Below, one piece after another: positions 27,198-35,463 of a stretch of DNA of 64,000 nt. The notes under the pieces were generated by a model. The model worked only from the letters and a program-made list of their open reading frames with translations. It made no database searches and was not told the DNA's origin. The position numbers were made by a program, and so were the translations under genes. The stretch comes from Chryseobacterium taeanense. Its GTDB lineage: Bacteria > Bacteroidota > Bacteroidia > Flavobacteriales > Weeksellaceae. The number at the start of each line of letters is the position of its first letter. Position 1 is the stretch's first letter. The stretch spans positions 248,001-312,000 of the forward strand of contig NZ_FNDW01000002.1 of the NCBI RefSeq assembly GCF_900099685.1, given 5' to 3'.

Positions 27198-28028
27198 ATG
27201 CTGGAGCCTAGTATCATAAAAGATGAAGAGGTAGAATACTTGATTAAAGATGTTTATGAAATGTATGGCTACGATTTTTCCGAGTACAGCAGGGCATCGT
27301 TTAAACGCAGGGTGAATCGCATCTGCCTCATAGACCGTTTTACGAGCTTTGCCGAACTGCGATATACCATTGTGAACGATCCGGAATACCTGAAACGTTT
27401 TATTGAGGAAATTACGGTCAACGTCACAGAAATGTTTCGTGACCCTCTGTTTTTCAAAACATTAAGAGACAAAATACTGCCTCAGTTGGGTACGTATCCA
27501 TTGATAAGAATCTGGGTGGCAGGTTGTTCCACAGGAGAAGAGGCTTACTCAATAGCTATTTTGCTGAAGGAAGCCAACTTATATCATAAATCATTGATCT
27601 ACGGTACTGACCTTAATCCTTCCGTCTTAGAAAAGGCAAGGTCAGGAGTTTTCCCGCTGCAGCAGATGAAATTATATTCTGAGAATTATATTTTATCAGG
27701 TGGAAAAAAAGATTTTTCAGATTATTATACCGCCAATTATGACAGTGTAAAATTTGATAAAAGCTTACAGGAAAAGCTTATTCTGTCTACACACAATTTG
27801 GTTTCAGACAGTTCTTTCAATAGTTTTCAACTGATTATATGCAGAAATGTTCTGATCTATTTTGACCGTGGACTTCAGGAAAGAGTTTTTCGTTTATTCG
27901 ATAATAGCCTTGAAAATTTAGGTTTTTTGGCTTTAGGTGCGAAAGAAACATTAAGATTTTCTAAATTAGATGAAAATTATCACCAGATCGACGATCAGAG
28001 AATCTGGAAAAAACTGGATCGGAATTAA
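27198..28028 (+). CDS. CheR-type protein-glutamate methyltransferase
   Basis: 276 residues. N-terminal CheR helical domain (SRASFKRRVNRICL, ~27-40), then the SAM-binding domain with IRIWVAGCSTGEEAYSIAILL (~103) and IICRNVLIYFDR (~215). No TPR or PAS extension. CheR enzymes methylate glutamates of chemoreceptors, but no MCP, CheA or CheW gene is in the window. In such isolated loci CheR and CheB are thought to tune kinases (inference). The stop codon overlaps the start of the CheB gene. Confidence 0.9.
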   Translation: MLEPSIIKDEEVEYLIKDVYEMYGYDFSEYSRASFKRRVNRICLIDRFTSFAELRYTIVNDPEYLKRFIEEITVNVTEMFRDPLFFKTLRDKILPQLGTYPLIRIWVAGCSTGEEAYSIAILLKEANLYHKSLIYGTDLNPSVLEKARSGVFPLQQMKLYSENYILSGGKKDFSDYYTANYDSVKFDKSLQEKLILSTHNLVSDSSFNSFQLIICRNVLIYFDRGLQERVFRLFDNSLENLGFLALGAKETLRFSKLDENYHQIDDQRIWKKLDRN

Positions 28029-28606
28029 TGATATTAAATGAAAGAAACATAGCAATTGAGTTAATCGTTATCGGAGGTTCCGCGGGAAGCCTTCAGGTAA
28101 TTCTTGAAATGATTAAAAAACTGAATGATAAAATTGCCGCGCCTATTTTACTGGTTTTGCATCGTAAGGCGCATTCCAATAACGTTCTTCAGGCTTTACT
28201 TCAGCAGCTTTCGCCTTTGGAAGTTGTCGAAATAGATGATAAAACGGAAATTGAACCCAATAAAATCTATATTACGCCTGCAGATTATCATTTACTTTTT
28301 GAAGATAAAAAAACAATGTCATTAGACAGTTCCGAAAAGATGAATTATTCCCGGCCGTCAATAGATGTTACTTTCAAATCGGCAGCCGAAATTTATGGCG
28401 AAAACCTTATTGGTGTGCTTCTCTCGGGGGCAAATGCCGACGGAGTGGAAGGTTTATCCTATATTAAAAAAAATAATGGAACCGTCTGGATTCAGGATCC
28501 CGAAACTGCAGAGGTCGATTATATGCCGAAACACGCTATTGAAAGCGTAGAATATGATCTTATTATTAAACCCGAAGATCTCCCGAAATACATAAACCAA
28601 TTATAA
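28028..28606 (+). CDS. stand-alone CheB methylesterase domain
   Basis: 192 residues, catalytic domain only with no receiver. The triad is visible: Ser18 in GGSAGSL, His45 in LVLHRKAHS and Asp138 in LLSGANADGVEGL. It opposes CheR by demethylating or deamidating glutamates. Regulation would have to come from the separate receivers of the same operon, because the usual N-terminal receiver is missing. It overlaps cheR by 1 nt. Confidence 0.9.
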   Translation: MILNERNIAIELIVIGGSAGSLQVILEMIKKLNDKIAAPILLVLHRKAHSNNVLQALLQQLSPLEVVEIDDKTEIEPNKIYITPADYHLLFEDKKTMSLDSSEKMNYSRPSIDVTFKSAAEIYGENLIGVLLSGANADGVEGLSYIKKNNGTVWIQDPETAEVDYMPKHAIESVEYDLIIKPEDLPKYINQL

Positions 28607-28640
28607 TAAATAAAGAAAATCCCTAACAATACATAAGAAT

Positions 28641-29003
28641 ATGAATAAAAAGAAAATCCTGATTTTTGATGACGATACAACAATTCTCGAAGTAATCAGC
28701 ATCATTTTTGAAGAAAATGGTTATCAGGTAGAAATTTCGGAAACCTCTCACGATATTTTGGAAAGAGTAGCGAACTACAAGCCTGATGTTATTCTTATGG
28801 ATAACTGGATTCCTAAAATCGGTGGAGTGGAAGCGACAAAACTTCTGAAAAGTCATGAAGAATTTAAACACATCCCCGTTATCTACGTTACGGCGAATAA
28901 TGATATTGTGGCTTTAGCAAAACAAGCCCAGGCGGATGATTATGTTGCCAAACCTTTTAATCTCGTAGATCTTGAAGACAAGGTGGCAAAGTTTTTAAAA
29001 TAA
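28641..29003 (+). CDS. stand-alone response regulator receiver
   Basis: 120 residues. Acidic residues at 10-12, phospho-acceptor Asp54 in LMDNWIPKIGG, Thr in YVTANND, Lys in YVAKPFN. The usual MPxMDG after the Asp is replaced by WIPKIGG. It ends the operon 34 nt after cheB and has no output domain, so it may serve as a phosphate sink or act through protein contacts. Confidence 0.88.
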   Translation: MNKKKILIFDDDTTILEVISIIFEENGYQVEISETSHDILERVANYKPDVILMDNWIPKIGGVEATKLLKSHEEFKHIPVIYVTANNDIVALAKQAQADDYVAKPFNLVDLEDKVAKFLK

Positions 29004-29027
29004 AACAATTATCGTTATTTAAAATAA

Positions 29028-29054
29028 AATCCCGGAGCTATTATTTCCGGGATT
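29028..29054. terminator. terminator between convergent genes
   Basis: AATCCCGGA (29028-29036) pairs with TCCGGGATT (29046-29054). The minus-strand side is followed by TTTTATTTT; the plus side is less T-rich. Confidence 0.8.
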
Positions 29055-29056
29055 CG

Positions 29057-29359
29057 TTATATCATTTCCATCTGTTGAGAATCAGATTCTTTTGCAGACC
29101 TCATCTTTTCTTTAATAAATTCGATACTGCATTTTTCATTATTTATTTCGGTAACAAGCGAGGTCAAAAATAATTTCAAATTTGCGTTAGACAATATTTC
29201 ATCAGTAAAAGTAGGTGCAATAATTGTCTTTTTTGAAACTAAATTTTCCGTAAGCATATATTCTTTTTCTAAATCTATATCGATGTCGAATTGTGATTTA
29301 ACACATGAGGTTAAATAGTTTCTGATCAATTTTTTAATTTCCTGATTTTGCATCATCAT
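29057..29359 (-). CDS. hypothetical protein, 100 residues
   Basis: Not recognised. It is soluble, mixed alpha/beta by eye, with an acidic IDIDLEKEYM segment and a Lys/Met/Ser C-terminus. Three candidate Met starts follow each other (positions 1-3), so the start is uncertain by 2 codons. It has its own terminator and lies between the signalling operon and a TonB receptor gene. Confidence 0.55.
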   Translation of the reverse strand: MMMQNQEIKKLIRNYLTSCVKSQFDIDIDLEKEYMLTENLVSKKTIIAPTFTDEILSNANLKLFLTSLVTEINNEKCSIEFIKEKMRSAKESDSQQMEMI

Positions 29360-29448
29360 TAATATTTATTCATAAGCATAAAATATTGTGCCATGACTAA
29401 CTTAAAACTGATTTTTTTTACTATTTTATCATTATTTATTCTAATTAA

Positions 29449-29491
29449 ATAAAAAAAACGGATGATGAAATAGAATGTTCATCATCCGTTT
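29449..29491 (-). terminator. terminator of the TonB receptor gene
   Basis: A perfect 14-bp stem (29456-29469 with 29478-29491), with eight T after it on the minus strand. Confidence 0.9.
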
Positions 29492-29512
29492 GCTAATGAG
29501 TAATGTTAAATT

Positions 29513-31690
29513 TTACTTACCGCCACCTCCGTTTTTCTCAACGTCGGTTTTTGTATTTTCTTTTACCTTCTGGTTTCCGAAACGTTTTACGAAAGATATG
29601 GAAGCCCCATACCAGTCCCAGGTCGATACACTTCGTTTAAAGCCCTGTTGATTGTAAGTAGTTGCATCGTAATTTGGCCTCTGGAAAATATTCATCAGCT
29701 GTAGGCTGACCTCCATCTGTGTTTTAGGGAATATCTTCGTCACCGAAATATTATGAAATACATTGGCTTTATTGGTGGTAGAATTTCCGTTATTCTGATT
29801 AGAAACTTCCACCCACGCACTTACATTGATGTTTTTATTGAAAAGATTGGTATAAGAAAGATTGGTGGATGCACTTAAATAGCTGATGTAAGCATTACCC
29901 TCAATTTTATTTTTTGCATTAAAATCACTGTTATCAATATAATACCATCCAAGCCCTAGATTCACTGTGAATTTATTCTTAAAGAACGTCTGATTGGTAT
30001 TGGCGTAAAGATAATATTTATGAACTTTACCGTTGAAATTTGAAGGCTGGGTAATATTAATTGTTTTTGTTTTGGTGCCATCAGGTATTTCTTCCTGCAG
30101 ATAATCCGTCCAATAATCCTGATCTGTGTACATATATCTTGCGGAGATAAAATATTTCTTCAAAATACCGAGCTTCATGTATAATCTGTCGCTGGGATTA
30201 GGATTTAAGTCGATATTTCCACGGCTGTAAATACCATTAGAATTCGGGGTCATAAAAGGATTGAATTCTGCGTACCACGGTCTCCATAAATTACGGTTAT
30301 AAGTTAAGCTTAAATCATATTTATCGGAGAATGTATATTTTAGCAAAATATTGGGTAAGAAATTTCCATAAGAATCTTTTCTGGAAGCGCCTGCAATATC
30401 CTGGCGCATTTTGTAATCAATATACTCGTACCGAAGTCCGATTCTCGTTTCAAGCTTTTTAAAAAATGTCCGGCTGTAGTTGGCATATACAGATGTAATA
30501 TTATCTTCATAATGGAAAATATCATGGTCACTTAGGCCACTCAGCATATTTCCATATAAATTATTAGGAACAACATTATTGTTAAAATTTATTTTTGCTC
30601 CTACTTCAAAGTTTCCTCCCGATTTTCCTAAAGGCTGGGTGTAATCGATCTTTGCATAATAGTTCCGGTTTTCGGTATCTGTAAGTACACCGAGATTCTG
30701 ATTCGACGGACCCTCTGATGCCGACAAGATGTTTCTGATAAAATAACTGTCTTCTGACTGCCCATAATAATTGGATCCAAGATTTACATCCAGAATTCTA
30801 TTTTTCTCTTTATCATACCATTTATAAAAAATATTGGTGCCCAAATTACGGTTGAGACCGTTTGAATTCTGGTTCTGATCAAAAGAACTCTTAAAAACAT
30901 TATTAAGATAATCGCTTCCGTTGGCTTCGGCATCTGAAGTATAATTGCTTTGATAATATTCAAGAATTAAACCTATTGTATTTTTATTGTCAATCTCAAA
31001 TTCTGATGTCGAAGATAACGAAGGATTTTTGCTCCTGCTTATGTTATAGCTATCAATCTGATTGGTAGAACTATCGGCATACCAAGAATAAAAACTTGAG
31101 TCTTTCTGCACATTTGTGTTGTCACTATAGCTGCCGATAAGTGTTTGGGTAAAGTTTTTTTTATGATAATTCAGGTTTAAATTTGTGTACTGGGAATTTT
31201 TAGTATTTTGCCTGTTGTTAAGAGTTACGCTTCCTTTTAGCCCTTCATCATCACGTTTTTTCAGAACAATATTAATGACGCTTCCTGTAGCTTCATAACG
31301 TGAAGACGGGCTGGTAATCACTTCTATTTTCATGAGATTATCAGCAGGAATTGTTTTTAGATATTCTTTTAGTTCCTTGCCTGTAAAAACAGACTTTCTG
31401 TCGTTGATATATACGGTTACTGATTCTCCTTCTGCTTTTATCGCATCATTATTATCGATACTCACCAGCGGGGTCATTCTCAGAACATCCCAGGTTGTAT
31501 TCCCTGCCAGTATCGAGCTGTTGGAAACATTAAATACAGTACGGTCAACCTTAGATTCTACCGTAGGCTTTCTTACAGTTACGGTTACTCCTTCTATTTC
31601 TTTCTCTTTAGATTTTATAGTATCTTTTTCTGTTTGAGCAAATGTCAGAATGCCTGCTAAAAGGACAATGGGTGTTAAAATGGTTTTCAT
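29513..31690 (-). CDS. TonB-dependent outer membrane receptor, beta-barrel family
   Basis: 725 residues. Signal peptide to ~18 (LTFAQ), a TonB-box-like region EIEGVTVTVRKP, and a plug domain (DVLRMTPLVSIDNNDAIKAEG; VEVIT-type strand MKIEVITSPSSRYEATG; SVINIVLKK). The barrel belongs to the outer-membrane beta-barrel type lacking the SusC-type domain. The C-terminus ends in a Lys/Asn/Gly-rich tail (NGGGGK), not in the usual aromatic last residue. The cargo is unknown; no siderophore or vitamin gene is adjacent. Single gene. Confidence 0.88.
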   Translation of the reverse strand: MKTILTPIVLLAGILTFAQTEKDTIKSKEKEIEGVTVTVRKPTVESKVDRTVFNVSNSSILAGNTTWDVLRMTPLVSIDNNDAIKAEGESVTVYINDRKSVFTGKELKEYLKTIPADNLMKIEVITSPSSRYEATGSVINIVLKKRDDEGLKGSVTLNNRQNTKNSQYTNLNLNYHKKNFTQTLIGSYSDNTNVQKDSSFYSWYADSSTNQIDSYNISRSKNPSLSSTSEFEIDNKNTIGLILEYYQSNYTSDAEANGSDYLNNVFKSSFDQNQNSNGLNRNLGTNIFYKWYDKEKNRILDVNLGSNYYGQSEDSYFIRNILSASEGPSNQNLGVLTDTENRNYYAKIDYTQPLGKSGGNFEVGAKINFNNNVVPNNLYGNMLSGLSDHDIFHYEDNITSVYANYSRTFFKKLETRIGLRYEYIDYKMRQDIAGASRKDSYGNFLPNILLKYTFSDKYDLSLTYNRNLWRPWYAEFNPFMTPNSNGIYSRGNIDLNPNPSDRLYMKLGILKKYFISARYMYTDQDYWTDYLQEEIPDGTKTKTINITQPSNFNGKVHKYYLYANTNQTFFKNKFTVNLGLGWYYIDNSDFNAKNKIEGNAYISYLSASTNLSYTNLFNKNINVSAWVEVSNQNNGNSTTNKANVFHNISVTKIFPKTQMEVSLQLMNIFQRPNYDATTYNQQGFKRSVSTWDWYGASISFVKRFGNQKVKENTKTDVEKNGGGGK

Positions 31691-31848
31691 TTACAACTAA
31701 GTTTTATGTATAAGACACCTGAGTGTGTTGTATTGTTACATCTGTAGAATTAATTCTACAACATTTTTTTATTAACACTTGATTTATAAAGGGCTTAATT
31801 ATCTTTAAAGTAAAATAAAAGGCTTAATCATCAAAAATTAAAAAATCA

Positions 31849-31856
31849 TATTTTTG
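31849..31856 (+). promoter_or_regulatory. -7 promoter element of the peroxidase gene
   Basis: TATTTTTG fits TAnnTTTG and lies 17 nt before the ATG at 31874. Confidence 0.45.
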
Positions 31857-31873
31857 TTGAAATTAAAGTGACG

Positions 31874-33040
31874 ATGAAGAATACCTTAAGCTGGATTCTT
31901 ATTTTATTTATTCTTGTTTCAGTTTTGAATAATTGCCTGAACAGTTCGGTTCAGAAAGAAATTAATAAAAAAACTGATTTTATGAGTCATCTGAGAAAAC
32001 TATATTCCTCAGGTGATGCTTCAAAGTGGCCTAAACCTATTTTAGATCCCGAATCGTTGTCAACATTTTCCGAAATCGGTCATCTGCCCGATATTTCTTT
32101 TCCTGAAGACAATCCATACTCCGCTGAGAAAGAATTATTAGGCAAAACACTTTTTTTTGATCCTCGTCTTTCAAAATCTAACCAGATTGCCTGTGCATCC
32201 TGCCATGATCCGGAACTGGGATGGTGCGACAACAGAACGTTCTCTTTCGGCCATGATCGGCAGCTAGGATCGCGTAATGCAATTAGTATTTTTAATGTAG
32301 CTTATGCAAAAGCTTTGTTTTGGGACGGCAGGGCTGCATCGCTGGAAGAGCAGTCACGAATGCCGATTGAAGATCAGCGAGAAATGGGTGAACATATGGA
32401 TGTAGCAGCCGGGAAAATTGCCGGAATTAAAGGATATCAGGCGTTGTTTGAACAAGCATTCGGGGATAAAACCGTTACAAAAGACCGTATATCAAAAGCA
32501 ATAGCCACTTTTGAAAGAACCGTGAAAAGTTCTGCCAGTAAGTTTGACTTATTTATTGATGGCAAATCAGATGCTTATACCGATGATGAATTGATGGGCC
32601 TTCACCTTTTCAGAACCAAGGCACAGTGTATGAATTGCCACAATTCGGGATACTTTTCCAATAATAAATTTGAAAATATTGGGACGGCTTTGCTGGGTGA
32701 AAAAGGACAGGATCCCGGAAGATATCTCTTTACAAAAAATCCTGAAGATGCAGGGAAATTTCGTGTTCCTGGATTGAGAGAAGTTTCCCGTACAGGACCT
32801 TACTTTCACAATGGATCAATGACAACCCTTGACGAAGTGATAATATTCTACAGTAAAGGTAATCCGGAATATGCTCAGAAACGTTTGACAGTATATGAAG
32901 AAGTAACATTAAGGTCTGAAAAATCAGGAATGGTAAGAATGCTCGAGCTGTCTGATGAGGAGGTCTATCAATTGGAAGCTTTCCTGAGAACTTTATCTAC
33001 GAAACCAAAGAAAATTTCTCTGCCGGAATTACCAAAATGA
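31874..33040 (+). CDS. di-haem cytochrome c peroxidase/MauG-family lipoprotein
   Basis: 388 residues from the ATG at 31874; a GTG two codons earlier is less likely. Lipobox VLNNC (Cys21). Two haem-c sites are visible: CASCH (with DPELGW) in the N-terminal domain and CMNCH (with NSGYFSNN) in the C-terminal domain. Other CCP/MauG marks are LGKTLFFDPRLS, RNAISIFNVAYA and GPYFHNGSMTTLDEVI. The family reduces peroxide or performs high-valent iron oxidations in the periplasm. No maturation or partner gene is nearby. Confidence 0.9.
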   Translation: MKNTLSWILILFILVSVLNNCLNSSVQKEINKKTDFMSHLRKLYSSGDASKWPKPILDPESLSTFSEIGHLPDISFPEDNPYSAEKELLGKTLFFDPRLSKSNQIACASCHDPELGWCDNRTFSFGHDRQLGSRNAISIFNVAYAKALFWDGRAASLEEQSRMPIEDQREMGEHMDVAAGKIAGIKGYQALFEQAFGDKTVTKDRISKAIATFERTVKSSASKFDLFIDGKSDAYTDDELMGLHLFRTKAQCMNCHNSGYFSNNKFENIGTALLGEKGQDPGRYLFTKNPEDAGKFRVPGLREVSRTGPYFHNGSMTTLDEVIIFYSKGNPEYAQKRLTVYEEVTLRSEKSGMVRMLELSDEEVYQLEAFLRTLSTKPKKISLPELPK

Positions 33041-33066
33041 TTTAATGATAAAAATTTAATTATAAA

Positions 33067-33104
33067 AAAACAGCTGAACAAAATATTGTAAAGCTGTTTT
33101 CCCC
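33067..33104 (+). terminator. peroxidase gene terminator
   Basis: AAAACAGCT (33067-33075) pairs with AGCTGTTTT (33092-33100) around a 16-nt loop. Confidence 0.65.
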
Positions 33105-33357
33105 TAAGATTAATTTACTAATTTGTAAAAATTTTTATCGTGTATTAATATCTTCTTTGAAAAAAGAGAGCCCCAAAATAGGAGCATCTCTCATATAAAA
33201 TATTCCCTTTACTTTTTATTAGTGCTTAGACAATATAGAATTGTTTTTTAGCGTTTTATTTTAAGTAAAGATAGAGATAAAGAAAATTATATTAATATTT
33301 TGCTATAAAATAAGCGGATAATTCTTTAAAATACTACAATAAAAGAATAAAATACTT

Positions 33358-33365
33358 TATATTTG
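33358..33365 (+). promoter_or_regulatory. -7 promoter element of the Lrp gene
   Basis: TATATTTG matches TAnnTTTG, 32 nt before the start at 33398. Confidence 0.5.
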
Positions 33366-33397
33366 AATTATTAATAACATGTAAAGAATATTATTCT

Positions 33398-33859
33398 ATG
33401 GATCATCTTGACGACAAAGATTTACAGCTTCTCAGATTGCTTCAAAACGACTCAAAATTAACGGTAAAAGAACTGGCAAAAGAGGTAAATCTTTCTCCAT
33501 CACCTGTTTTTGAAAGAGTGAAAAGACTTGAACAGGAAGGGTATATAAAAAAATATGCAGCTGTGTTGGATGCTGAAAAACTTAACCTCGGATTTACTGT
33601 ATATTGTCAGCTGAAATTAAAAAGCAACGACAGCTATCTTGCCGTAGAATTTGAACGTGAAATTCTGGAAATTGAAGAAGTGGCTGAATGCTACAGTATT
33701 TCCGGAGATTTTGATTTCCTTCTTAAAGTCTATGTGCGTGATATGAAGCAGTATCAGAACTTTGTTTTCAATATCCTTGGTGCGGTTCCCTCCATCGGAA
33801 GCACTCACAGTACTTTTGTGATGGCTCAGGTAAAAAATACATACGGACTGACCATTTAG
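33398..33859 (+). CDS. Lrp/AsnC-family transcriptional regulator
   Basis: 153 residues. N-terminal HTH (DLQLLRLLQNDSKLTVKELAKEVNLSPSPVFERVKRLE in two helices, ~7-45), then the linker EGYIKKYAAVLD and the C-terminal RAM/ACT-like ligand domain (VAECYSISGDFDFLLKVYVRDM, ~92-113). Such proteins form octamers and sense amino acids. Target genes cannot be told from the window; the ilv operon is 14 kb away and has its own attenuator. Monocistronic. Confidence 0.93.
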   Translation: MDHLDDKDLQLLRLLQNDSKLTVKELAKEVNLSPSPVFERVKRLEQEGYIKKYAAVLDAEKLNLGFTVYCQLKLKSNDSYLAVEFEREILEIEEVAECYSISGDFDFLLKVYVRDMKQYQNFVFNILGAVPSIGSTHSTFVMAQVKNTYGLTI

Positions 33860-33898
33860 AATAGTTAAATCAATTCAATATAAGTTCATTACCGGATA

Positions 33899-33930
33899 CA
33901 AAAAAGGAAGCCTTTACCGGCTTCCTTAAT
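33899..33930. terminator. bidirectional terminator
   Basis: AAGGAAGCC (33904-33912) pairs with GGCTTCCTT (33919-33927). An A-run precedes it, so it is strongest for the minus-strand gene. Confidence 0.85.
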
Positions 33931-33949
33931 TTATTATATCAATGGTCTT

Positions 33950-34519
33950 TTACATTGCCTTACTGTTAAGGTTGGTATCCGCTACTTTTGTTAGCAGTTC
34001 GTCACATTTTTTCTCTTCTTTTAGTGTTTCCAGAAGATGTTTCAGGCATTCTTCTTCTTTTAGGACTTTTGCAAATGCGGCAAGTGTTCCGTACGTAGCA
34101 ATTTCATAATGTTCTACTTTTTGTGCTGCTGCGATAATTCCTGCATCTCTTACCGTTCCCGGTTCAGTTTCTTCGATAATGCTTTTTCCTTCATCAAGAA
34201 GTCCCTGCATGGCATCACATTTTTTTGCCTGCGCTTTTTTACCTAATGCTTTAAAACAGTCTTCAAGCCTCTCTACATGGGTTTCTGTTTGTCCGAGATG
34301 ATCTTCAATGGCAGATTTCAGCTTTTCGTCCGTGGCATTTTTCATCATAGTCGGTAATGCTTTTACCAATGCTTTTTCTGCCCAATAGATATCTTTCAAT
34401 GAATCTTCAAAAAGATCTTTCAGTTCTTTCGCTGCGTTTTTTTTAGCAGGAGTTTTTGCGGTAGTTTTAGATGATTTTGTTTTAGTTGTTGCTTTTTTTG
34501 CTGGTGTTTTAGTTTCCAT
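33950..34519 (-). CDS. DUF892 (YciE/YciF) ferritin-like protein with Lys/Ala/Thr-rich N-terminal tail
   Basis: 189 residues. Residues ~1-30 are a basic, low-complexity tail of AKK/TKT/SKTTAK units like a histone-H1 or HU-type extension. Residues ~31-180 form the DUF892 four-helix bundle: KELKDLFEDSLKDIYWAEKAL, EDHLGQTETHVERLEDCF and QKVEHYEIATYGTL carry the usual Glu/His metal-type ligands. YciF-type proteins are stress-induced. The tail suggests DNA binding, as in Dps-like protection (inference). Own promoter region and terminator. Confidence 0.88.
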   Translation of the reverse strand: METKTPAKKATTKTKSSKTTAKTPAKKNAAKELKDLFEDSLKDIYWAEKALVKALPTMMKNATDEKLKSAIEDHLGQTETHVERLEDCFKALGKKAQAKKCDAMQGLLDEGKSIIEETEPGTVRDAGIIAAAQKVEHYEIATYGTLAAFAKVLKEEECLKHLLETLKEEKKCDELLTKVADTNLNSKAM

Positions 34520-34644
34520 ATTAAATTATATTTAGTGATTTTTGATTTGATAATGAATGTACAACTATAAGACCATCTTGCCCGAAAATGTTTATATGTG
34601 GTATGTAAAGATTAATCTTACGGAATTAAATTTAAAGAATGTAT

Positions 34645-35250
34645 CTATTTGAAATCCAGTAGTCCTTCGGTAAGCACCTTCCATTGTATTTTTGAAAACC
34701 CGAATATTCCACCCAAAGCAATTATTAAGTTTCTGATTTTGTCGATAAAAGTGGCATTGAAATTAGGTTTTTCATTACGGCCATAAATTCCAGCTTTTAA
34801 CATGTTTCCGTCTTTTTCGATCATAAAAGCAGATGTTGCAGAATGGCTGTAAAAATGGGCAATATGTCTTGCATGCTGACCGGGTACTTTTGTGGGGCGA
34901 CATAATATAAGATATGATTCGTATTGATCTCTTTTCCTGTGCATTATATTGGTAATCTTTACCCAGTCGTATCCGTTAGCTTCTTTTGAACCCGGACCGG
35001 GAATTCCGATTCTTATAAGATCCCCCATTTGAGGAATTCTATCGATTGGCTCTCCGGATTTACTGAAATGTCTGAATTCGGATGATGTTTTGCCACAATA
35101 TTTTTTCCATTTATTAATGGAGAACAGACGCTCTTTGAGAATACTAAATTTAGCATCTATTTCATTGATATTATATTGTCTTATGCTTTCAGTATCATGG
35201 AATCCGCCGCTTTTCTGATGTGGAATTCCCTGAATATTTTTCGGTTTCAT
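34645..35250 (-). CDS. hypothetical protein, 201 residues
   Basis: Not recognised as a named family. It looks soluble, basic and single-domain: no signal peptide, Tyr/Lys-rich helices at ~30-55 (INKWKKYCGKTSSEF), then a beta-type core MGDLIRIGIPGPGSKEANGYDWVKITNI in two strands. Histidine-rich PGQHARHIAHFYSHSATSAF follows at ~125-145. The C-terminal third is hydrophobic (IRNLIIALGGIFGF). The clustered His/Ser could be a metal or catalytic site, but no known motif fits. Start at 35250 follows the only Met before the conserved-looking part. Confidence 0.65.
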   Translation of the reverse strand: MKPKNIQGIPHQKSGGFHDTESIRQYNINEIDAKFSILKERLFSINKWKKYCGKTSSEFRHFSKSGEPIDRIPQMGDLIRIGIPGPGSKEANGYDWVKITNIMHRKRDQYESYLILCRPTKVPGQHARHIAHFYSHSATSAFMIEKDGNMLKAGIYGRNEKPNFNATFIDKIRNLIIALGGIFGFSKIQWKVLTEGLLDFK

Positions 35251-35369
35251 ATGTTTTATATTGTGGTGTTAAACAAAGATAACCTCTTTAGTCATGATCT
35301 GCTATGAGTAGAATCATAATAAATTCATTTATAATTAATTGAATGTAAATGAAAGATCATTTATATTCT

Positions 35370-35406
35370 AAAATAGAAAACCTGAGAACTTCTCCGAAGT
35401 CCCCAG
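35370..35406 (-). terminator. terminator of the T9SS cargo gene
   Basis: An 11-bp stem with two G.U pairs (35382-35392 with 35396-35406, 3-nt loop), followed on the minus strand by TTTTCTATTTT. About 60 nt separate it from the stop codon. Confidence 0.7.
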
Positions 35407-35463
35407 ACAATCTACTAATTTACTAATCTTTACTAATTTTTACTTTTTTATTTAATCAATTTC

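Larger units (their letters stand above)
33041..33397. other. 357-nt spacer between the peroxidase and Lrp genes
   Basis: It contains the peroxidase terminator (33067-33104), a weak imperfect hairpin around 33166-33193 (GAGAG...CTCTC) and the Lrp -7 element. Nothing else was seen. Confidence 0.5.
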
